This document shows positions 57,561-64,000 of a stretch of DNA of 64,000 bases, piece after piece. Source of the DNA: Primulina eburnea (Eukaryota; Streptophyta; Magnoliopsida; Lamiales; Gesneriaceae); NCBI RefSeq assembly GCF_022965805.1, contig NC_133103.1, forward strand, positions 28,324,329 through 28,388,328. The letters run 5' to 3'. A program made the translations under genes and the position numbers. Positions within the stretch are counted from its first letter, which is position 1. Each line of letters opens with the position of its first letter. The notes under the pieces are model-generated. The model searched no databases, had not been told where the DNA came from, and saw nothing but the letters and a program-made list of their open reading frames with translations.

Positions 57561-58600
57561 CTTAGTCCTCGCTCATAATATGTCTTCTTTTGGGTCCTCT
57601 CCAGTCTGATCCTTTCCGTCTATAATCACATCAATTTATCAATAATTTATTTCAGATTACAATAATCAAAATCTCGGGCATTACATTGTGCCTCTCGGAA
57701 ATGTCATTCCAGATTTGGCATTGAAGGCTTTGAACTCGAGAATTCTACTTCGAAACCAGTAGAAGAACGAGCAAAGCAAGATTGAGATTGATTGCGTCAA
57801 ACCAAAAACTGAGAAAAGAAAGCTATAAATCAATGTTAAACCGGGATAGATAAATCGAGTAAGATATGACTTGAGTTCCCAAAACCACATACTAAATTGT
57901 TATTGCTTTGATGTGTTCGAAATTCATGAGATTAATATGCTTAGTCTATTGCGTTATAGAAAAGCATATATTATGAGATAGACATATTGGATGAGTCTTC
58001 GGTAGAGGTGCCAAGTCACTGGACGTTTGGTTTATATCGATGCGCTTAGGAGAAAGATCGACTCCTATTGTAGACACTCGATATAGTGTACCGAAGTCCT
58101 GGAATAGGGATGTACCACCACCTCAAATGGGAGAGTAGGTGGGAGACTTGTTACGTTCTTATTCAAACCGAGATCCCTAGATAAGAGTCGTGTTAAAGAT
58201 TAAGAGTTAAATATTTTAATTAAAAGTTTTGTATCGATTTATGTTTTCTTACACTACGATACATGTTTGACAAATGTTTTATGCTTTTTTATATGCTTGT
58301 ATGAAATGCATGTATACATGTTTATACTGGGAAATATATTTCTCACCGGAGTTATCTGGCTGTTGTTGTGTTTGTATGTGTGCATGACAACATGTGGGAT
58401 AGGATCAAGGTCGAAAAGAACAAGAAAGATCGAGATTAGAGTAGTGATCCGGGCATAGATGTAGAACTTGTTGTTCAACACTTGATATATGGTTGATAAA
58501 CACTAGTTTGTTATGACTTTATTTTGTACATGTTTTGTATATTTGATCATGTTGTATATATTGAAGTTGATATTGTAAATTGAATAAGATGGAGCATAAC

Positions 58601-61600
58601 TGAAACGTCCTGATCTTTTTATTGCTTTAAAAGTACTAGAAATTTTTTTTTAAAACACTCAAATTCCGACCATGTACATTTATCACATAAAAATATTTTT
58701 ATAAAATATTTTACCCCTTTAAAATAAAAATACCCACCAACTAGCATTTTAAAAAGATCTAAAAATAACATTTGAAAAGTATAGCCCATACTATAACCTC
58801 TCAAAAACCACTCATACTCATGATAAAAGTCATAAAATCATTTAACATAAATCATAACATATATGCGGAAACTAGCGTCGGTCCTCGGGTCATGTGTACC
58901 TTCAGTCCAGTCGGATCAACCATCAAGACCTCCATTAGCATTATCATGATAACCTGCATCCATCACACCTAGTGAGTCTAAAGACTCAACACACCATAAT
59001 CTTTATAACGAGTAATACGTAATACAGTCAACATATAACAGTGAAAAATAATTATACTTAAAATATCGTTTTCATGAAGATGCATAAACATTTTCGTAAA
59101 CCTTTTCATGATGCATAAACATTTTCATAACATGCAAACATGAATTTCCTTTTTCCTCAACATGACATGACATAAAACCTTTAACATGATCATAAACGTT
59201 TTCCTTTTTCTTTTTCTTTGTTGAATTCAGATCGTTAATTGTGACTTTCCTGACATGACATGACATGACGATGGATCCATCTAAATAAAACTACAGTACT
59301 GGGCGGGGGGGACGGGACACCAGCAACACTCTCACCGGTCAACTGGGCCCTGGCCTATCATGATTCGAATAGAAATACGATCGTCGGGGCTCCCTCTGGT
59401 GCCTTTTCCCATAAATGGGCTCCCTCTGGGGCCTTTTCCCCTCACGATATTCCCATTCTTCCGTTACCACAAAACATTTACCACTTTAACCGTTACCACA
59501 TATTCGCAATGATGGAAACACGATCGTCGGGCTCCCACTGGGACCATAACCCTCACGACGTCGCCACCATTAACGAATTAGTCACAATCACTTCACATCC
59601 TTCAACATTTTTCATTCACATCACTTTATAAAAATCATGCATAACATAACATTTTTCGTTTTGAAACCAAGCAGGCAACATGTATTTTAAATGTCTTCCC
59701 TCAGTCATAAATATCAAATAGACATTTAAAAATCATAATTTAATCGTGAACATTTCATAAACATTTTAAACATAATCAAAATATCATAAAATAGCATTTC
59801 GGGCACTGCCATGACTTTTACTAATTTCTAGGTGTAAAAAGACCGTTTTACCCCTGGACTCGACATTTTACGTTTTCGACTTTTTTCTTGATTTCATGAC
59901 TCTAATATGTCCCAAATATTTATTTAAGTCTACCAGAATTTTCTAATATTTTTATTTAGCTTAATTCGACGACTTTTAATTTATTTTTTAAATGTGACGT
60001 ATTAATGCGTTTTAATCCCGAATTAAACCAAACCTTAATATAAAATTCCCAAATTAAAAACTTAGACTTATAATAATTATTTAAGATTAAACCTATTTTT
60101 TCATAATTTTATTAAGCTTAAAACTAGGCATTTCAATTAACTCGTTAATTAGCGTTTCGTGCGGCGATTAAATTCAGAATAAATCCAAAACTCGTTATTT
60201 TGATCCCAAATTTTAAACATAGCATTTTTATAAATTATTCTACCCTCCCAAGTCATGAGCCACCCCGTGGACCCTTGGATTCAATTTTTTTTCTTAAATT
60301 TTCGTTTTTGACCCTTTATCGAACATACCGAGCCATCTCCCAATTTACCCGAGCCACGCCCGAGCCACCATGAACCAAAACTTAGCCAACCCGTCTAGGG
60401 ACCCTACTATGCAAGCTCAGCCCATAAAACCAGACTTGGCCCGCTCAATTTCCTATTGAAACTTGACCCAATATTCTGGATGTGTTCGTGTGTTTGTGTC
60501 CTAATTGCAATAGGTTTCCTAGCTGCCTTGGGGCACTACCAAGCCTTAACCATTGAGCACCCAGGACCCTTACTAAGCCTAGACCTGACCCAGACCCGAG
60601 CCACCCCCAGCCCGGGTTCCTGAACCAAGCAACAAAGCCCTGCACAAAAACAGCACCTGCGCTACCCTCCCTTGCTCACTCACGGTTCCCTCTCTTCTCG
60701 AGCCAGCAGCCACCCCAAGCTGCACCAGCCCCTGGTCCGAACCTAGAACATCTCCCTTAGACCCCATAGGACCCCCTTGTCTAGTCCACAGGCCAGCCGT
60801 GAGCCACCTGCTTCCCGCCCAGCTTCTGTGCGACTTACCCATGGCTTCTCGGGTGGAGTCCTTCATGGCAAGGACTCCTCCCAGCCTCTGATTTTCGAGT
60901 CCTAGCGTAGCTAGGACTATCTTCCTGACTCACCCCTGACCCTAGCCATGCCCTGGTCCCAACCCATGACCAAGCCACCTCCTCCCTCGTGAAACCCGAA
61001 CGCCCCAAACCCATGACAACACAAACTCGATTACCAGCTTTTGTTTGCTTGCTTTTTATGCGTTTACCGTGAATTTGGTGCATTCTTAGGACTCTTAAAA
61101 TCATACAAAAACATTCTGTGTTCACTCCCTAACATCATGGCAGCCCTCGACACGTGAAGAACAAGTTTTGCAACAAAATTCATGACTTTAACACATGTAG
61201 GTACAATAAATCCGAAAATAAATCACAATATTTCATGCTTTTCATCCACACGATATTTAAACGATAGTACGATGTGATAGATGAGAAAAAAAGATGTATG
61301 GTGTCCTTTGCGTTTTATACGCCCGAAAATCCGTTGACGACGAAGAACGGGACGAAACCTTGGCTTGAATCCCCTTGAACCTTTCGAATTTTCTTTCTAC
61401 AATTGATGAATGTGTGTGCCGTGTGATTGTGTGGTTTGGGAGAGGAATTTCTGAATTTCAAAAGTGTGTGGCCGTGAGTGATTTTGCAAAGTGAGGGTTT
61501 TGGGTGATTAAAAACATTTAAATACTCATATAATTATTAATCAAGGCTTAGGCCTAATAAGCCCTCGAATTAGGCCCAATTATCTTTGACTTAAATAGTA

Positions 61601-62010
61601 AAAATTATTTTGTTTAATAAAGTTTGTGAATTTATTAGTCGGATTGCCAAAAAGTTCGTATTTTTGTTGAAAAACCAACACCGATAAAAATTTATGTACC
61701 GGCGTATAAAATCACCTCAAAACCTATTAATTTCAAAAATAAGAAAAAGCATCCCCCTTAATTTAAAAACATTTAACCGATAAAAACATTTTCTATTTTT
61801 CAGCACTCGGTCTCCGTTTCTCGATCGCAACTCGAATAACCTTTTAAAATTACATTTTTATGTAATCATGTAGAAAATTATATTTTAAACATGCAATTAT
61901 GCACAACATAATTAATTAATGCAACTAAAACAAATAATTAAAATACACAAAGAATTTAATAATTGCACGCATGTGGTTCGCGTGGATCTTTAAATTTTCG
62001 AGGCGTTACA
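58601..62010 (-). mobile_element. Solo LTR, 3.4 kb, in the 3' LTR of element 5
   Basis: Minus strand TGTAACGCCTCGAAAATT to GGACGTTTCA; ATAAC on both sides (58596-58600, 62011-62015). Element 5's 5' LTR reads straight through here. Contains an AGTCCTAGC / GCTAGGACT dyad (60898-60918) and repeated GGGCTCCCTCTGG words (59386-59560). Open frames in 60445-61125 run through a Gly/Ser-rich LTR region and look fortuitous. Confidence 0.9.
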
Positions 62011-62145
62011 ATAACTTGTTGTAGCATTTTAGACACTTGTTTATGAGGTGCTCGATTTAAAAAAAAAATCGACGCAGTGTATTTAATTGATCCATTTAAT
62101 CCCAATGATGATTGAAGAAAATGAGTTAGCGTCCGGGTACCCACA

Positions 62146-62738
62146 TATAATAATATGCCCACATATCTTCGATACAACGAAGGGTCAGGTAACAGCTCAC
62201 CATCTTCACTATTCAACTTCAAGTTAACGTCCAAAGGAGTGGAATGTGGTTTACAGCCCAGTAATCCTATTTCTGTAAGGAGCTTTAGAGCATAATGGCG
62301 TTGACATATGGAGATACCACTTGAAGACCTTGCAACCTCAATACCAAGGAAGTACTTCAAGTTTCCAAGTTCTTTCAACTTGAAACAGCTCTTCGAAAAC
62401 ACTTTAAAATCTTTGGCTCATTTTTGTCACTAGTGGCCAACACAATATCATCAACGTATACCAACAATGCCAAAAACGCATGACCTCGAGTTCGAACAAA
62501 CAAGGAACTGTCAGCATGAGATTGAACAAAACCAATCCAAATTAGTGCGGAGGAGAATTTGGCAAACCATTGCCTTGAAGCTTGTATGAGGCCATAGAGA
62601 GACTTATGTAGTTTGCACATTGCATTGCTAGGAAAATCCTCCCCCTTACATTGATAACCAGGAGGCAAAGACATGCAAACTTCTTTAGAGAGTTCGTCAT
62701 GAAAAAAGGCATTATTGACATCAAGTTGAATCAAAAAC
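62146..62738 (-). pseudogene. Ty1/copia RT fragment, part 1
   Basis: Minus strand: [20 protein letters not shown] (motif A Asp), [55 protein letters not shown] with the YVDD site (62447-62458), a frameshift near 62390, then [40 protein letters not shown], and [12 protein letters not shown] at the element 5 junction. It continues at 45112. The 62738 end is cut by the next LTR. Confidence 0.9.
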
Positions 62739-64000
62739 TGTAGAACCCGATTTCAGTACACGTATAACCCATGCATCTATTTAAATTATTAAAACATTCA
62801 ATTTATTTTAAAGGAGTTTAGTCATGCATAATTTATTTAAATGCACTATTTTAAATTAAGTTATGTTACGTCATGCACGTTAAAATGTCTTTTGAGTTTC
62901 ATGTTTCAGGCGATTATTCGAAGCGGGATTGAGGAAAAGACTCGGTGACGATTTTTGGCAATTTTAAAGATGGTATTTTATTTTAAGTTGAGTTTGGGGG
63001 CATTTTTAAATAATTTAGTGAGTTTTAGCATTTTTGAGCCTAAATCATTATTTAGCAATTTTAAGAGTTTAAAACTTTTAAAATTAGTATTTTATGAGAT
63101 GTTAGTATTTTAATGTATAAGATAATTATTTAGTAATTGTAAGACGTTTAAACTTTTAAGTTTAGCACTTGCACTATTTATTTTTATTAGAGTTGTGTTA
63201 AAGTAAGGGAAAGTTAGTATATTTTTTATTAAGTTGTCAATTAGTCATTAGCAACTTTTAATTATTAACACTCACACACACATTAGTGCTCAAAACACAC
63301 TCCAACACACTTTTACACGCAGTAATCACACGCACAAAACACACACTCTTCAATCCATTCTAGTTTGTATTATTTTTGAGAGAAAAAGCTTAGGGTTCTT
63401 TGCAAAACAGCAGCCGCCCCTTTTATTCAATATTCCCAGCGATTTTCGTTGGTTATTTTCAAGGAAAAACAGTGCCACGTTCGTCCCGGATCAACCTCGC
63501 TCCTATCTCCGCTTCGGTGTCGTCGTTCGGTAACGTTTATCGTTAAAAAGGCACGTATATTCTGTTCTTGCTGTGTCGATCAAGTCATATATCGAATTGC
63601 GTTGTTTTTATGCGTAAAATTTATGTATGATGATAGTAGTTTGAGCGGATCATGGATTGGATCAATCTCGAAGGAAAATTTTTAGATCTAAAACTCGTTT
63701 TTACTGTTCCTGTCAAAACTGCGATTTTTCTGTTCACATTTTGGGAAAAGTTTCAACGGTAAAACGTAGAACTTTTCGATACCTTCGATTTGACATAAAA
63801 TTCTAGATTTTTGGACGAAAAATGAGAGAGTTATGATATTTTTCGTGTGACTGCTCAAACTGAAATTTTAAGAAAAGTTTGGTACCATTGTATTTTTGAA
63901 GTTTTATGTTGCAGGCTTCGTTGGAAATCGACGGGCGATCGTCGCTGCATATCAGAATGTTAGTATTGAGGTTTGTTGTAGGTCTCAAGGTTTTGTTGGA
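62739..64000 (+). mobile_element. LTR running off the right edge
   Basis: Starts TGTAGAACCCGATTTCAG inside the copia RT. The order of words (TTTCAGGCGA, CACACACA stretch, GCAGCCGCCCC, GCCACGTTCGTCCCGGATC, GGCACGTATATTC, GTTGCAGGCTTCGTTGG) parallels element 3's LTR, so it belongs to a related chromovirus family in plus orientation. At least 1262 bp; its end and coding part are outside the window. Confidence 0.8.

Larger units (their letters stand above)
55930..57685 (-). mobile_element. Solo LTR, 1.76 kb, in the 3' LTR of element 5
   Basis: Minus strand TGTAATGCCCGAGATTTT to GTCCGGGTCCCCACA; TTGTG on both sides (55925-55929, 57686-57690). Similar in ends and order to the LTRs of element 4, but with CGCATATGCG dyads instead of CCGCGGGTGCGGT. 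No internal region, so a solo LTR left by recombination. Confidence 0.92.
45113..62145 (+). mobile_element. Element 5: Ty3 chromovirus with three solo LTRs in its LTRs
   Basis: LTRs begin TGTAAGGCCCGAG (45113) and TGCCAGCCCCGAG (55056) and end in CCCCACA (50123) and CCCACA (62145). TATAA flanks both ends (45108-45112 and 62146-62150). After subtracting the solo LTRs and their target duplications each LTR is about 1.9 kb, which confirms the reading, and the whole element is about 8.7 kb. It has gag, protease, RT-RNase H-integrase and a chromodomain-like tail. It is inserted in a copia RT gene. Best preserved pol of the window but still broken. Confidence 0.93.
55056..62145 (+). mobile_element. 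3' LTR of element 5 (interrupted by two solo LTRs)
   Basis: Segments 55056-55929, 57686-58600 and 62011-62145 join to one LTR of about 1.9 kb that aligns with the 5' LTR. Its first bases (TGCCAGCCCC) differ from the 5' LTR (TGTAAGGCCC). Confidence 0.9.

Noticed and set aside
60445..61125. Overlapping Gly/Ser/Arg-rich frames as genes
   Set aside because: Located in a solo LTR bounded by a target duplication; composition follows GC-rich LTR sequence.

Overview
This window is plant nuclear DNA made almost wholly of nested LTR retrotransposons. I see no host gene, tRNA, rRNA or CRISPR array. It is a eudicot by its element types. The retroviral-type extra ORF at 40200 resembles a protein family I remember from Lamiales (Dorcoceras-type) genomes, so a Lamiales plant is my tentative guess. 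All five primer-binding sites match initiator Met tRNA (TGGTATCAGAGC). The Ty3 pol genes end in a GPY/F-like and chromodomain-like tail, typical of chromoviruses (Tekay-like).

Layout. 1-980: end of an LTR running off the window, on the minus strand, inserted in another LTR. 981-17233: a minus-strand LTR-internal-LTR-internal-LTR composite (copies A and B, three LTRs), both internals dead with the same lesions. 17234-18806: a truncated LTR with a 603-bp tandem duplication. 18807-20250: nothing recognised. 20250-20890: Ty1/copia RNase H remnant, minus strand. 21131-39535: plus-strand Ty3 element 3 (target duplication GTAAC), split inside pol by minus-strand element 4 at 25898-34101 (target duplication GAACT), which keeps gag and a dead protease only. 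39541-44254: 3' half of a SIRE/Maximus-like copia element with an env-like ORF and its 3' LTR. 44257-44996: LTR fragment. 44997-45112 plus 62146-62738: one copia RT gene (minus) cut in two by plus-strand Ty3 element 5 (45113-62145, target duplication TATAA). Element 5's two LTRs carry three solo LTRs (45418-48535, 55930-57685, 58601-62010). 62739-64000: start of another LTR leaving the window.

None of the elements can act on its own now: every gag-pol has stops or frameshifts, and several catalytic residues are lost (protease Asp-Thr/Ser-Gly, RT motif A, the second RT Asp, integrase Glu). Element 5 is the best preserved, with RT and integrase catalytic residues still readable across frameshifts.

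The most unusual theme is in the LTRs. Several LTR families carry clusters of short CpG-rich dyad-symmetric motifs, and in the clearest cases these lie 60-450 bp from the LTR start, just before a TATA box. The motif differs between families, and even between related LTRs at the same position: TCGGACGATCCGA, ACCGCGGGTGCGGT and CGCGCATATGCGCG, with longer hairpins around GGACC and GAGTCCTAGC elsewhere. A second item is a 175-bp GT-AG intron-like segment between gag and protease of element 3 whose removal restores the reading frame exactly.
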